The notes: a model not told the origin generated them from the sequence alone. DNA of 42,482 bases from Lysobacterales bacterium 63-13 (GCA_001899855.1 MKWR01000033.1:1-42482), one strand, 5' to 3'; counted from the stretch's first letter, positions 25,467 through 34,222 are shown. Made by a program: numbers and translations.

Positions 25467-26747
25467 ATGCCTTCATTTCGTTCAACGCGACAGTGCACGG
25501 TCGCGTGTCTGGCGGTCGCCATTTGTTTCTCAAATGTTGCACAGGGCGCTTCGTCATCGGCGGAGCGCGACGGCTCCTTGGCCCCGCTCGCACTCCGTAG
25601 CGCCCTTCAAGCGGCCTGGCAGCAGCATCCCCGCTTTCGCGTCACGGAGGCCGAGTTGTCTGCGGCCAATGCGCGTCGAGATGCCGCCGGTCAACCGCTC
25701 TACAACCCCGAGCTTGAGTTCAATTCCAACAAGGAAGGTCCGGATCGCACCAGCACGGCTGGCGTCAGCCTAACTCTGGACCTGAGCGGCAAGCGCAGGG
25801 CTCGCAGCGAAGCAGCAGAATCCCGGGTCGATCAGGCCGTCGCCGAGGCCCGGGTGCGGCGTCGCGAGTTCGCTCGTCAATGGTTCAATGGCTGGGCGGA
25901 CCTTCTCACCGCCACTCAGCGCGTCGGGATTGGCGAGCGCCGAATGGCGCTGGTCACGCGCTTTGCAACCTTGGCTGACAAGCAATATTCCGCCGATGAC
26001 ATTTCAGGTCTGGAACGCGACCTCGCCGCACTGGCGCGTGATGAGGCGCAAGTTCAGCAGTCCCAACTGGAGTCCGAGCGGTCCGACGCCGAGGCGCGCT
26101 TCCGCGCGGTGGGCGGAGCCGGAGATACGGTGACAGCCACCGTACTTCCGACCGATACCCTTCCCGAACCAACGGCAACGGCCGCTGATATTGAGCAACT
26201 ACCGGATTGGCAGGTGGCGCATGCTGCCGCATCGGCGGCTGAGCGCGAAGTCGTCGTCGCCCGACGCAACCGGATCGCCGATCCCACGCTCGGCGTCAAC
26301 GGTGGACGCATCGACTATGGCAGTTTCAGCGACAACGTCATCGGCGTCACGCTGCGCGTACCGCTCTTTGTGCGCAACTCCTACGGCGCCGAGGTGATCG
26401 CGGCGCAGGCCGAGGCGGATGCGGCCGAGGCCGAATCCGAGCGCGTAACGCTGGAACTCAGTACCGAAAACCGTCGCGTCATCGAAAGCTACGCCATCTC
26501 GCGGACCGCCTGGGATCGCTGGCAATCCAGCCGCGGCACCGATGTGGACCGACGTGCCGACCTGCTCGAACGCCTGTGGCGCGAGGGGGAGTTATCGACC
26601 GCCGACTATCTTTTGCAGCTTAAGCAGACCCTCGACACGGCCCTGGCCGGTGCCGAACTCGAAGCACGCGTCTGGCGCAATTACACCGACTATCTCGCCG
26701 CCATCGGTCAGCTCGAACGCTGGTCCGGACTGGAGGCCACGCCATGA
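25467..26747 (+). CDS. czcC: TolC-family outer-membrane channel, CzcC type
   Basis: The outer-membrane channel of the second RND efflux system, 426 residues. It has a signal peptide ending near AQGASSS and the long helices of outer-membrane efflux proteins, with YNPELEFNSNKEGPDR and LTLDLSGKRRARSEAAESR in the first half and VTLRVPLFVRNSYGAEVIAA in the second. The ATG at 25467 follows AGAGGA with 7 bases spacing; an earlier in-frame start would overlap the CzcI-like gene. The stop overlaps the next start (ATGA). Confidence 0.88.
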   Translation: MPSFRSTRQCTVACLAVAICFSNVAQGASSSAERDGSLAPLALRSALQAAWQQHPRFRVTEAELSAANARRDAAGQPLYNPELEFNSNKEGPDRTSTAGVSLTLDLSGKRRARSEAAESRVDQAVAEARVRRREFARQWFNGWADLLTATQRVGIGERRMALVTRFATLADKQYSADDISGLERDLAALARDEAQVQQSQLESERSDAEARFRAVGGAGDTVTATVLPTDTLPEPTATAADIEQLPDWQVAHAAASAAEREVVVARRNRIADPTLGVNGGRIDYGSFSDNVIGVTLRVPLFVRNSYGAEVIAAQAEADAAEAESERVTLELSTENRRVIESYAISRTAWDRWQSSRGTDVDRRADLLERLWREGELSTADYLLQLKQTLDTALAGAELEARVWRNYTDYLAAIGQLERWSGLEATP

Positions 26748-27961
26748 GCACTATTCCCATGAAAGTTTGCACACTGTTCTGCCCGCTACTGTTGTCGACT
26801 CTAGTGCTTTCTCTGTCCGCCTGCTCAAAGTCAGCCGATGAATCGGGTCCGGCCGGCCCGGCCGAGCACGCGCAAGTCAAACTGGATAAGTCCGCAACAT
26901 CCGGACATCAAGGTGAGGAAGGCAAGCATGCGGAGGAAGAAGCCTCCGAATCCGGCATACGCATGGACGAGGCAGCATTGGCCGCCGCCGGTGTCCAATC
27001 GCAGACCCTCCGACCCAGTTTGCTGACCGAGGAGCTGCGCGCCCCTGGCGAAGTGATCGACAACGCCTATGGCACCACACTGATCACGCCTCGCGTCGAA
27101 GCGCTCGTTGTCCGTCGCCATGCGCGGATCGGTGATGAAGTTGAAGCCGGCGCCGCGCTTGTGACCTTGTCCAGTGTTGAAGTTGCCAATGCCCAGGCCG
27201 ATTTGCGCATTGCCGAAGAGGAGTGGCGTCGGGTGTCGGCCTTGGGCCGCGAGGCCGTCTCGGGTCGCCGTATCAAGGAGGCCCAGGTGGCTGTAGACCG
27301 AGCGCGGGCTGCGGCACGCGCCTATGGCCTGCCCGGGGCTGCTGCGGGACGCAGCAACGGTGAATTCACATTGACTGCACCGCACGCCGGACGCCTGACG
27401 GAAGATGATTTTGTCGTCGGTCAGCGCATCGAACCCGGCAAGCCGCTGTTTCGTCTCGTTGATGAATCGACCGTCTGGGTTGACGCCAAGCTGCCTTCGG
27501 ACGCGGTGTCTCGCGTGCAGGCGGGAGCGCCGGCAACCGTTATCGCCGGTGGCCAACGCATGCCCGGGACGGTCATGCACAGCGCGCACCGGACCTCCGA
27601 AGCCACACGCAATGCATCTGTTCGTGTGGAGGTGCCAAACCCGGACGATCGACTGCATGGAGGTGATTACGTCGATGTGTATTTCGAGGCCGGCAGATTG
27701 GCTTCCGCGCAATCGCAAACGTCAGACTCGCTGTCGGTTCCGAACGGTGCGTTGGTGCAGATTGAAGGGGAGACGGTCGTCTTTCGCCGTGATGAACACG
27801 GCGCATTTGCCCCTGTGCCGGTTCGCGTCGGCGATGTCATCGGTGACCACACGGTCATCCGCGAGGGATTGAAAACGGGCGACACCGTCGTCGTGACCGG
27901 CGCATTCACCTTGAAATCCCAGATTCTCAAAGCGCAAATGGGAGAAGGACATGGTCACTGA
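26744..27961 (+). CDS. czcB: RND adaptor lipoprotein, CzcB type
   Basis: The periplasmic membrane-fusion protein of the second RND pump, 405 residues. The N-terminus is a lipoprotein signal (LSLSACSKS, lipidated Cys27), followed by a His/Glu-rich stretch GHQGEEGKHAEEEASESG that may bind metal. Lipoyl and hairpin regions then lead to a membrane-proximal domain with LKTGDTVVVTGAFTLKSQIL. It ends GEGHGH. Translation is coupled to czcC by ATGA. A 30-base gap with a GGAGG site leads into the pump gene. Confidence 0.9.
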   Translation: MSTIPMKVCTLFCPLLLSTLVLSLSACSKSADESGPAGPAEHAQVKLDKSATSGHQGEEGKHAEEEASESGIRMDEAALAAAGVQSQTLRPSLLTEELRAPGEVIDNAYGTTLITPRVEALVVRRHARIGDEVEAGAALVTLSSVEVANAQADLRIAEEEWRRVSALGREAVSGRRIKEAQVAVDRARAAARAYGLPGAAAGRSNGEFTLTAPHAGRLTEDDFVVGQRIEPGKPLFRLVDESTVWVDAKLPSDAVSRVQAGAPATVIAGGQRMPGTVMHSAHRTSEATRNASVRVEVPNPDDRLHGGDYVDVYFEAGRLASAQSQTSDSLSVPNGALVQIEGETVVFRRDEHGAFAPVPVRVGDVIGDHTVIREGLKTGDTVVVTGAFTLKSQILKAQMGEGHGH

Positions 27962-27991
27962 TTCCTTCCCGTCACTGGGCGGAGGTCCGTC

Positions 27992-30900
27992 ATGTTGAAC
28001 GGTCTGGTTGAATTTTCCCTGCGCTACAAATTTCTGATCATCATCGTCTTTGCCGTGGTCGCCTTTCTCGGTTTGCGCGCCGTGCACGACGTGCCGATTG
28101 ATGCGTTCCCGGACGTCACCCCGGCACAAGTTAATGTGTACACGGAGTCGCCCGGCTTGGCCGCTGAGGACGTCGAACTGCTTTTGACAACGCCGATCGA
28201 GTCCGCATTGGCCGGCTTGCCGAAGGTGCAGGAGATCCGCTCGGTTAGCCTGTTCGGACTGTCTTATGTCTCGGTCTATTTCGAAGATGACATGGACATT
28301 TATTTCGCACGCCAACTGGTCAACGAACGCCTGCAGGAAATCGGTGATCGTTTGCCGCCCGGCTACGGAAAACCCGGCATGGGTCCAAACACCTCGGGCC
28401 TCGGTCAGGTGTTCTGGTACACGGTCGAGCGCGCGCCCGGTGTCGACCCGGCGCAGGTCAGTGATATGGATCTGCGTACCTGGCAGGAGTGGATGGTGCG
28501 ACTCGTCCTGCGCACCGCGCCGGGCGTCGACGATGTCTCGTCCTGGGGCGGAGGCGAGCGTGAATATCAGATTCTGGTCGATCCGCAACGCCTCTATGCG
28601 CGTGGGCTTGGATTCAGCGATGTGATCAATGCGATCCCGGCCAACAACGGTCAGGTCGGTGGCAACGTCATGGATGTCGGACGTGAGCAGTTCCTCGTGC
28701 GCGGCCTGGGTCTGCTCATATCGACCGCCGATATCGGCGGGATCGTGCTCAAGGCCGAGGATGGCGTGCCGGTGTACCTGCGTGACGTCGCCACCGTGGT
28801 GGAAGCCCCCGCGCCGCGATTCGGTGCGGTGACGCGCGATGGCCAGGAAGTCGTCCTCGGCATGGCCCTGGCCCGTATTGGCGAAAATGCGAAAGCGGTG
28901 GTCGAGGCGGTCAAGGGCAAACTCGACGTCGTACGCGACGCCCTGCCCAAAACCATGGTGCTCAAGCCGATCTACGAGCGCACCGATCTCGTCAACAAGG
29001 CGGTAGGAACCGCTGTGCGCGCGCTGATCGAGGGCTCCATCCTGGTCGCAATTATCCTGTTCCTGTTTCTGGGCGAACTACGCTCGGCCTTGGTCGTGAT
29101 CGTCACCTTGCCACTGGCCATGCTGATCGCCTTCATCGGCATGGGCCAAGCCGGGCTCTCCGCCAACTTGATGTCGCTGGCGGGGCTCGCGATCGGTATT
29201 GGCATGATGGTCGACGGTGCTGTGGTCATGGTCGAGAATGCTTTTCGGGTCATGGCCGAACGTCTTGAACATGGCGAAAAGGTCAATCGCACGGCTGCCG
29301 TTCTGACCGCGGCCCGCGAGGTCGCCAATCCGATTGCCTTCGCGATCATCATCATCATCGTTGTGTTCCTGCCCTTGTTCGCACTGGAAGGACTGGAAGG
29401 CAAGATGTTCAAACCGATGGCCTTCAACATCGCCTTCGCCATGGCAGGCTCGCTGGTCCTGAGTCTGACCCTGATCCCCGTGCTCGCTTCCTTGATCCTC
29501 AAGCCGAAGCCGGAGCGCGATACCTGGCTGGTGGCACGAATCAAGCGGGGCTACCGGCCCCTGCTCGACAAGGCGCTCGCCAGCAAACGGATCGTCGTCG
29601 TCAGTGCGGTGTTGGCGCTGCTGGTCAGCCTTGCCTTGTTCCCGTTTCTCGGCAAGGAATTCATGCCGCAGTTGCAGGAGGGTTCAATCATGTGGCGCGT
29701 GACCGGCATCCCATCCACTTCGCTCAACGAATCCATCGCCACCAGCAACACGATCTCGGAGGCGTTCAAGAAGTTTCCTGAAGTGGAAACCACGCTGGCG
29801 ATGATCGGTCGCGCGGAAAAGGGCGAGACGGCCGACGTCAACTACATGGAAATCTATACCGCACTGAAACCGGAGGACGAGTGGATCAGCGGGCGCGACA
29901 TCAAGCAGTTGGAAGAAGCCATGCAGGAAACGCTCGAGGAAGTGGTGCCCAACGTTGTGCCCGGTTACACCCAGCCGATCCAAATGCGCGTCGAGGAACT
30001 GATCTCAGGTGTGCGGGCAACGCTGGCCCTCAAGCTCTATGGTGAGGATCTGCAGCAACTCGACCGTATCAGTGCCCAGTTGAAAGATGTACTCGCGAAC
30101 GTCGAGGGTGTTGCCGATCTCTCGCTGGAGGCGAATGTCGGCAAGCCGCAGATCCGCATCCAGGTCGATCGCGACGAGCTCGCCCGCCACGGGATGAACG
30201 CTGATGACGTTTTGACCATCGTGCGCAACGGTCTCGGTGGCGAACCGGTCAGCGTGCTGCTCGATGGCGTTCGGCGCTTCGATATCGCGGTGCGTCTGAG
30301 TGAGGCAACCCGCGACAGCGTCGAGGCCTTGCGCCGAATTCCATTGCGCTCGGCCACCGGCGCCCTGGTGGCGTTGTCAGAAGTCGCCGACATCAGTGTG
30401 GCCGAAGGCTATTCCTTCGTACGTCGCGAGCAACTGCAGCGTTATGCCGTCATCCAGATGGATGTGCGTGGCCGCGACGTCGACAGCTTCGTCAAGGATG
30501 CCGAAGCGGCGATCGGCCAGCAGGTGACCTTGCCGTCCGGTTACTGGATCGAATGGGGTGGCGCGTTCGAGAATCAGCAGCGTGCCTTGGCCCGACTCGC
30601 CTTGATCGTGCCGATCACGATCTTCTTCATCTTTGTCCTGCTCTACACCGCCTTCAATTCGGTGAAATACGCGGTGCTCATCCTAGCCAATGTGCCATTC
30701 GCCACCATTGGCGGGCTGCTCGCCTTGTTCGTCACCGGGCAGTACCTCTCTGTGCCCTCGGCGATCGGATTCATCGCGGTGTTCGGCGTGGCCATGCTTA
30801 ATGGCATCGTGCTGGTGAGCTTTCTCAATGAACTGCGCGACAAAGGGCTCGCGGTGCGCGAGGCGGTTCTCCAAGGCACAGCCCTTCGCCTGCGCCCGGT

Positions 30901-31120
30901 GCTGATGACAGCAAGCGTGGCGATTCTTGGCCTGGTTCCGATGCTGCTGTCGCGCGGTGTCGGCGCAGAAACCCAGCGGCCGCTGGCGACAGTCGTGGTC
31001 GGCGGTTTGATCACTTCGACCCTGCTTACCCTCGTGCTGCTACCGGTTCTCTACGAATGGTTGGAGAACCGCGCAGAACAGCGATCACTCAAGGCAAGAA
31101 CCGAGGAGGAAACGCCATGA
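27992..31120 (+). CDS. czcA: Heavy-metal RND pump, CzcA/CusA family
   Basis: The inner-membrane proton-antiport pump of the operon, 1042 residues. Family markers are IDAFPDVTPAQVNVYTESPG near residue 33, and the fourth-helix motif IGIGMMVDGAVVMVENAF with Asp408 and Glu415 at the CzcA numbering. Residue 402, an Asp in classical Zn/Co/Cd CzcA (DFGxxVD), is Gly here, so the true substrate is open despite the czc-like operon order. The stop overlaps the PII-like gene start (ATGA). The gene symbol follows operon arrangement. Confidence 0.88.
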   Translation: MLNGLVEFSLRYKFLIIIVFAVVAFLGLRAVHDVPIDAFPDVTPAQVNVYTESPGLAAEDVELLLTTPIESALAGLPKVQEIRSVSLFGLSYVSVYFEDDMDIYFARQLVNERLQEIGDRLPPGYGKPGMGPNTSGLGQVFWYTVERAPGVDPAQVSDMDLRTWQEWMVRLVLRTAPGVDDVSSWGGGEREYQILVDPQRLYARGLGFSDVINAIPANNGQVGGNVMDVGREQFLVRGLGLLISTADIGGIVLKAEDGVPVYLRDVATVVEAPAPRFGAVTRDGQEVVLGMALARIGENAKAVVEAVKGKLDVVRDALPKTMVLKPIYERTDLVNKAVGTAVRALIEGSILVAIILFLFLGELRSALVVIVTLPLAMLIAFIGMGQAGLSANLMSLAGLAIGIGMMVDGAVVMVENAFRVMAERLEHGEKVNRTAAVLTAAREVANPIAFAIIIIIVVFLPLFALEGLEGKMFKPMAFNIAFAMAGSLVLSLTLIPVLASLILKPKPERDTWLVARIKRGYRPLLDKALASKRIVVVSAVLALLVSLALFPFLGKEFMPQLQEGSIMWRVTGIPSTSLNESIATSNTISEAFKKFPEVETTLAMIGRAEKGETADVNYMEIYTALKPEDEWISGRDIKQLEEAMQETLEEVVPNVVPGYTQPIQMRVEELISGVRATLALKLYGEDLQQLDRISAQLKDVLANVEGVADLSLEANVGKPQIRIQVDRDELARHGMNADDVLTIVRNGLGGEPVSVLLDGVRRFDIAVRLSEATRDSVEALRRIPLRSATGALVALSEVADISVAEGYSFVRREQLQRYAVIQMDVRGRDVDSFVKDAEAAIGQQVTLPSGYWIEWGGAFENQQRALARLALIVPITIFFIFVLLYTAFNSVKYAVLILANVPFATIGGLLALFVTGQYLSVPSAIGFIAVFGVAMLNGIVLVSFLNELRDKGLAVREAVLQGTALRLRPVLMTASVAILGLVPMLLSRGVGAETQRPLATVVVGGLITSTLLTLVLLPVLYEWLENRAEQRSLKARTEEETP

Positions 31121-31446
31121 AGCAGATCAAGGCATTCGTGCATCGCAACCGGGCGTCGGATCTGGTCCGCGCCCTGGAGGATGCGGGCTTTCGGAAATTG
31201 AGCCTTTTCGACGTCAAAGGATTACTCCGCGCACTACGTGCGCGGGAACAGGAGTACTCGGTGGACTTCGGTGATCGTGTCATCAGCGAAATGCAGATGG
31301 AGCTGTTCTGCGAGGACGAGGAAGTCAGTCGCGCGGTGGAGATCTTCCTCCGTGTCGGTCGGACCGGACAGGCCGCTGCCGGCTGGGTCTATGTCGCCGC
31401 CGTGGAGCAGGCCTTTGCCATTGGTGCGACCGAACCGCCGAGCTGA
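31117..31446 (+). CDS. PII-like protein linked to the RND pump
   Basis: A 109-residue protein with a PII/GlnB-like layout: MKQIKAFVHRNRASDLVRAL resembles the start of GlnB, a short T-loop region spans about residues 35-60, and GRTGQAAAGWVYV (81-93) matches the B-loop TGxxGxGxIxV pattern. PII-like proteins lacking nitrogen-control features are known beside heavy-metal efflux genes. It overlaps the czcA stop by ATGA, so it is probably made in step with the pump and may sense a nucleotide or metal and adjust pump activity, which is inference. Confidence 0.8.
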   Translation: MKQIKAFVHRNRASDLVRALEDAGFRKLSLFDVKGLLRALRAREQEYSVDFGDRVISEMQMELFCEDEEVSRAVEIFLRVGRTGQAAAGWVYVAAVEQAFAIGATEPPS

Positions 31447-31534
31447 AGGATTCTGCGAACCGCTGCTCAACCGGCGACGCGGGGTACGCGGACGCCTCTG
31501 GACAAATCACACAACTCGTTCCGAGGAGACCCAC

Positions 31535-32440
31535 ATGGGTGCAGGACATGATCATGGCGTAACAGAATCCAGTCACGAGCGCCCGTTGTGGTGGGCGCTC
31601 GGCCTGACGGCGATTTTTCTCGTGGCGGAAATCGTCGGCGGTCTGCTTACCAACAGTCTCGCGCTGCTCTCTGACGCGGCCCATATGGGCACGGACGTCC
31701 TCGCACTGGGCATATCCCTGTTCGCAGTGCGATTGAGCCGCCGTCCCGCCGACGCCAAACGCACCTATGGCTATGCGCGCATGGAAGCGCTCGGAGCGAT
31801 GGTCAATGGCGGACTCCTGTTCGTGGTCGCCGGCTACATTCTCTGGGAGGCGGTGGGGCGGTTTCGCGATCCGCCCGAGGTGGCTTCCATGGGAATGCTC
31901 GTGGTGGCCGTCGTCGGTCTGATCGTCAACCTGATCTCAATGCGATTGCTCAAGGCGGGAAGTGGCGAGAGCCTGAATGTCAAAGGCGCGTATCTGGAGG
32001 TTTGGGCGGACATGCTCGGATCGGTCGGTGTCATCGTCGGCGCGATCGTCATCCAGTTCACTGGATTCGCGATGGTCGATCCCATCGTCGCGGTGTTGAT
32101 CGGACTATGGGTATTGCCCAGAAGCGCATCCTTGATGCGAGATGCCGGGCATATCTTGATGCAAGGCGTGCCAAAGGGCATCGATCTCGACAAAGTTCGT
32201 TCGGCGATTGGATCGATTCCCGGCGTTCGTTCGATTCATGATTTGCATGTCTGGGCACTTGGCTCCACCGTGCCCGTTCTTACGGTGCATATCGTCTACG
32301 GGCCCGACGGCGGAACGGCCGAAGCCATGCGCGAATCAATTGCCAGTCGATTGAACGAGCGATTCGGAATTCGCAAGGCCACGCTTCAGCTTGAAGCATC
32401 CTCGTGCGAGCAAACGGTGACTCATGACGCGCCGCCTTGA
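31535..32440 (+). CDS. czcD: Cation diffusion facilitator, CzcD type
   Basis: A 301-residue inner-membrane cation/proton antiporter exporting Zn(II) and related ions from cytoplasm to periplasm, where the RND system can take over. Helix 2 has SDAAHMGTD (His50, Asp54). The matching site in helix 5 reads LEVWADMLGSVG (Glu155, Asp159), with Glu where CzcD and YiiP have His, which may change selectivity. The C-terminal cytoplasmic domain includes IPGVRSIHDLHVWALGST. A GAGGAGA site precedes the ATG at 31535; a longer in-frame reading would begin inside the PII-like gene. Confidence 0.9.
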   Translation: MGAGHDHGVTESSHERPLWWALGLTAIFLVAEIVGGLLTNSLALLSDAAHMGTDVLALGISLFAVRLSRRPADAKRTYGYARMEALGAMVNGGLLFVVAGYILWEAVGRFRDPPEVASMGMLVVAVVGLIVNLISMRLLKAGSGESLNVKGAYLEVWADMLGSVGVIVGAIVIQFTGFAMVDPIVAVLIGLWVLPRSASLMRDAGHILMQGVPKGIDLDKVRSAIGSIPGVRSIHDLHVWALGSTVPVLTVHIVYGPDGGTAEAMRESIASRLNERFGIRKATLQLEASSCEQTVTHDAPP

Positions 32441-32664
32441 CTCGGCGCAGCATCGAGGACCCGAGATCGAATCAGACCGATAAATCTGTTTTGGAATCCG
32501 AACCCAGATACCCGGAAATCGAGATTGAGAAGTCCTCACTTGGTCCATTCAATCGTTGATTCAGAGCATGAGTTTCAGGCGTCGTGCCGTTGAAGGGGTT
32601 TCCGAGTGTTTCGACAACACGCAGAGCGCGTCGTGCCATGCCACTTCTATGCAGCACGGACTTG

Positions 32665-33078
32665 TCACGTGGGGACGTCGACGTGTTTCAGAAAATCGAG
32701 CGTGGGACAGCAATCTCCCTCGCCGACCTGTGCGCATTCAGCGACCAGATCGACCAGATCGTTCTCCAGTGTGCGGAGCTCCACCAGGCGTCGCCGAACA
32801 TCGACTAATTTGAGTTCGGTCAATTGGCGAGTTTGTTCGCACGCTCGCTGGCCTGTGACTGCCAATAGCCCGGAAATTTCTTCCAGGCTAAAGCCCATCG
32901 CTTGAGCACGTCGAATGAATAGCAACTGTGTTAGGTCTTGCTGTCCGTAGCGGCGGATACCGCCGATCGGGCGACGGGGTTCTTTCATCAGTCCGCGGCG
33001 TTGGTAGTAGCGCACCGTTTCGACATGGACATCCGCAGTGGCAGCCAAACGACTGATGGTGAGCGAAACATCGGACAT
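32665..33078 (-). CDS. merR: MerR, mercury-responsive regulator
   Basis: A 137-residue MerR-family activator-repressor. The N-terminal winged helix reads TISRLAATADVHVETVRYYQ. The Hg(II) ligands are present with exact MerR spacing: Cys80 (RACEQTR), Cys115 (AECAQ) and Cys124 (GDCCPTL), 35 and 9 residues apart, matching Cys82, 117 and 126 of Tn501 MerR. An additional Cys123 precedes the last. The ATG at 33078 is 41 bases from the divergent merT and the mer promoter lies in between. Mercury specificity is therefore well supported. Confidence 0.92.
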   Translation of the reverse strand: MSDVSLTISRLAATADVHVETVRYYQRRGLMKEPRRPIGGIRRYGQQDLTQLLFIRRAQAMGFSLEEISGLLAVTGQRACEQTRQLTELKLVDVRRRLVELRTLENDLVDLVAECAQVGEGDCCPTLDFLKHVDVPT

Positions 33079-33081
33079 GGG

Positions 33082-33112
33082 TTGACTCCGTACCTTGGTA
33101 CGGAGGTTAGTA
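33082..33112 (+). promoter_or_regulatory. mer operator-promoter with 19-bp spacer
   Basis: The -35 element TTGACT (33082-33087) and a -10-like TTAGTA (33107-33112) are separated by 19 bases that contain the MerR dyad CCGTACC-TTG-GTACGG, the same arrangement as the Tn21/Tn501 merT promoter. The overlong spacer is what MerR twists to activate transcription. The expected transcript start falls at about 33118-33120, on or next to the merT ATG. Confidence 0.9.
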
Positions 33113-33119
33113 TGCGCGC

Positions 33120-33476
33120 ATGACCAGCCCAAACGCCAAATCACCGATCCCCGCCTTGTGGGTGGCGGCGCTGGCTGCCATCGGTGCTTCGGTATGTTGC
33201 GTCGTGCCGCTAGTTTTGGTTGTTCTTGGTATCAGTGGTGCCTGGATCGCCAACCTGACGGCACTCGACGCCTGGCGGCCCTGGTTCAGCGGGGCCACAG
33301 TGATGTGTTTGGCATATGCGTTCTGGGCGCTGTATGGACCAACTTCGGCTTGCCGCACAGCCGGTGCGTGTGTGGAACCGAAAGTTGTGCGCCGCCGGCG
33401 GCGGTGGCTGTGGCTTGCTACGGTACTGATCGCAGTATTGCTTTCCTTTCCTTATTACGTTGTCTGGTTTTTCTAG
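33120..33476 (+). CDS. merT: MerT mercuric ion transporter
   Basis: A 118-residue inner-membrane protein that takes Hg(II) from MerP into the cytoplasm. It has three membrane helices, a vicinal Cys pair in helix 1 (Cys26-Cys27 in ASVCCVVP) and a cytoplasmic pair (Cys78 and Cys84, SACRTAGACVEP), as in Tn21 MerT. The start gives the expected family length (116-118). No ribosome-binding site can be present on the transcript if the mer promoter is used in the usual way, because the start codon lies at the predicted transcript start. It is followed closely by merP. Confidence 0.93.
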   Translation: MTSPNAKSPIPALWVAALAAIGASVCCVVPLVLVVLGISGAWIANLTALDAWRPWFSGATVMCLAYAFWALYGPTSACRTAGACVEPKVVRRRRRWLWLATVLIAVLLSFPYYVVWFF

Positions 33477-33486
33477 GAGTCGATCG

Positions 33487-33774
33487 ATGCGCAAATTTAT
33501 TCTGGCTTTAGTGGCCCTCGCGGCGACGGGACTAGCGGCTGCGGCCAGTCCCCAAAACGTCGTGCTCGACGTCCAGAACATGACGTGCCCCGCATGCACC
33601 CTTACCATTGAAAAAGCGCTGGAAAAAATACCCGGCGTAACGACTCGTCGAGTTGATGCCAAGGCCGCAACCGTAACGGTGGATTTCGACTCGGAACGCG
33701 CAAGCATAGGGGACATAGCCCGTGTGATAACCGAGGCAGGATTCCCTGCCAAAGCGAGGCCGAGCGGTGGTTGA
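33487..33774 (+). CDS. merP: MerP periplasmic mercury-binding protein
   Basis: A 95-residue periplasmic Hg(II) scavenger handing the ion to MerT. The signal peptide spans about residues 1-20 (MRKFILALVALAATGLAAAA). The heavy-metal-associated domain has DVQNMTCPACTLTIEKAL with Cys34 and Cys37. A TAGGAG ribosome-binding site lies 7 bases upstream. The next gene starts with a GTG overlapping its stop region. Confidence 0.94.
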   Translation: MRKFILALVALAATGLAAAASPQNVVLDVQNMTCPACTLTIEKALEKIPGVTTRRVDAKAATVTVDFDSERASIGDIARVITEAGFPAKARPSGG

Positions 33775-33979
33775 GCCTCAGTTGCAAAGCACTTTGACGT
33801 GTCCGTGCTGCGGGCATCAAAGCACGGAGACGATGCCGACCAACGCCTGCCAGTTCTTTTATGACTGCGCAGGCTGCGGGGAACTGTTACGCCCCAAACA
33901 AGGTGATTGCTGTGTGTTCTGCTCTTACGGCACGGTCGCTTGTCCGCCCATTCAGCAACAGAAATCCTGCTGCGGTTAG
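33767..33979 (+). CDS. Small GDCCVFCSYG-type Cys-rich protein
   Basis: A 70-residue protein with at least ten Cys, with a TCPCCGH ribbon-like start, a DCAGCGELL middle, and the hallmark GDCCVFCSYGTVACPPIQ of a small conserved family found in metal-resistance and mobile clusters. The family function is not established as far as I know. The GTG start at 33767 overlaps the merP stop, so it is translated as part of the mer transcript. A zinc- or mercury-binding cytoplasmic role is likely from the Cys spacing (no signal peptide). Confidence 0.85.
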   Translation: MVEPQLQSTLTCPCCGHQSTETMPTNACQFFYDCAGCGELLRPKQGDCCVFCSYGTVACPPIQQQKSCCG

Positions 33980-34222
33980 GGGGTCCCATTCCTCACCTCC
34001 ATGAAACGCAATTCTTCCAAGAGTTCGCGCCGTGTAAGTGCGACGGGCTCTTACCCCACCACACGATGATTTATTCGCGGTTGTGACGCCTTATCTCTCG
34101 ACGAAGAACTTTTGATGAGATCCAAGGTCGATTGCTCTACGCATGCGACCGCGACGAGAGGCGAATAGCGCGCCCGTCTGTCAGCGGGGCGCAACGTGAC
34201 ACTATGGGTGTATTCTAAGGAA
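33980..34222. other. Intergenic region between mer and cop clusters
   Basis: These 243 bases contain no merA or other gene. The cop transcript must start here or at the mer promoter. I see no strong -10/-35 pair or MerR-type dyad. A ribosome-binding site TAAGGA lies just before the copL ATG. Confidence 0.5.

Noticed and set aside
33980-34222. Truncated merA after the Cys-rich gene
   Set aside because: None of the three forward frames or reverse frames shows a flavin disulfide-reductase motif. The next gene is copL.
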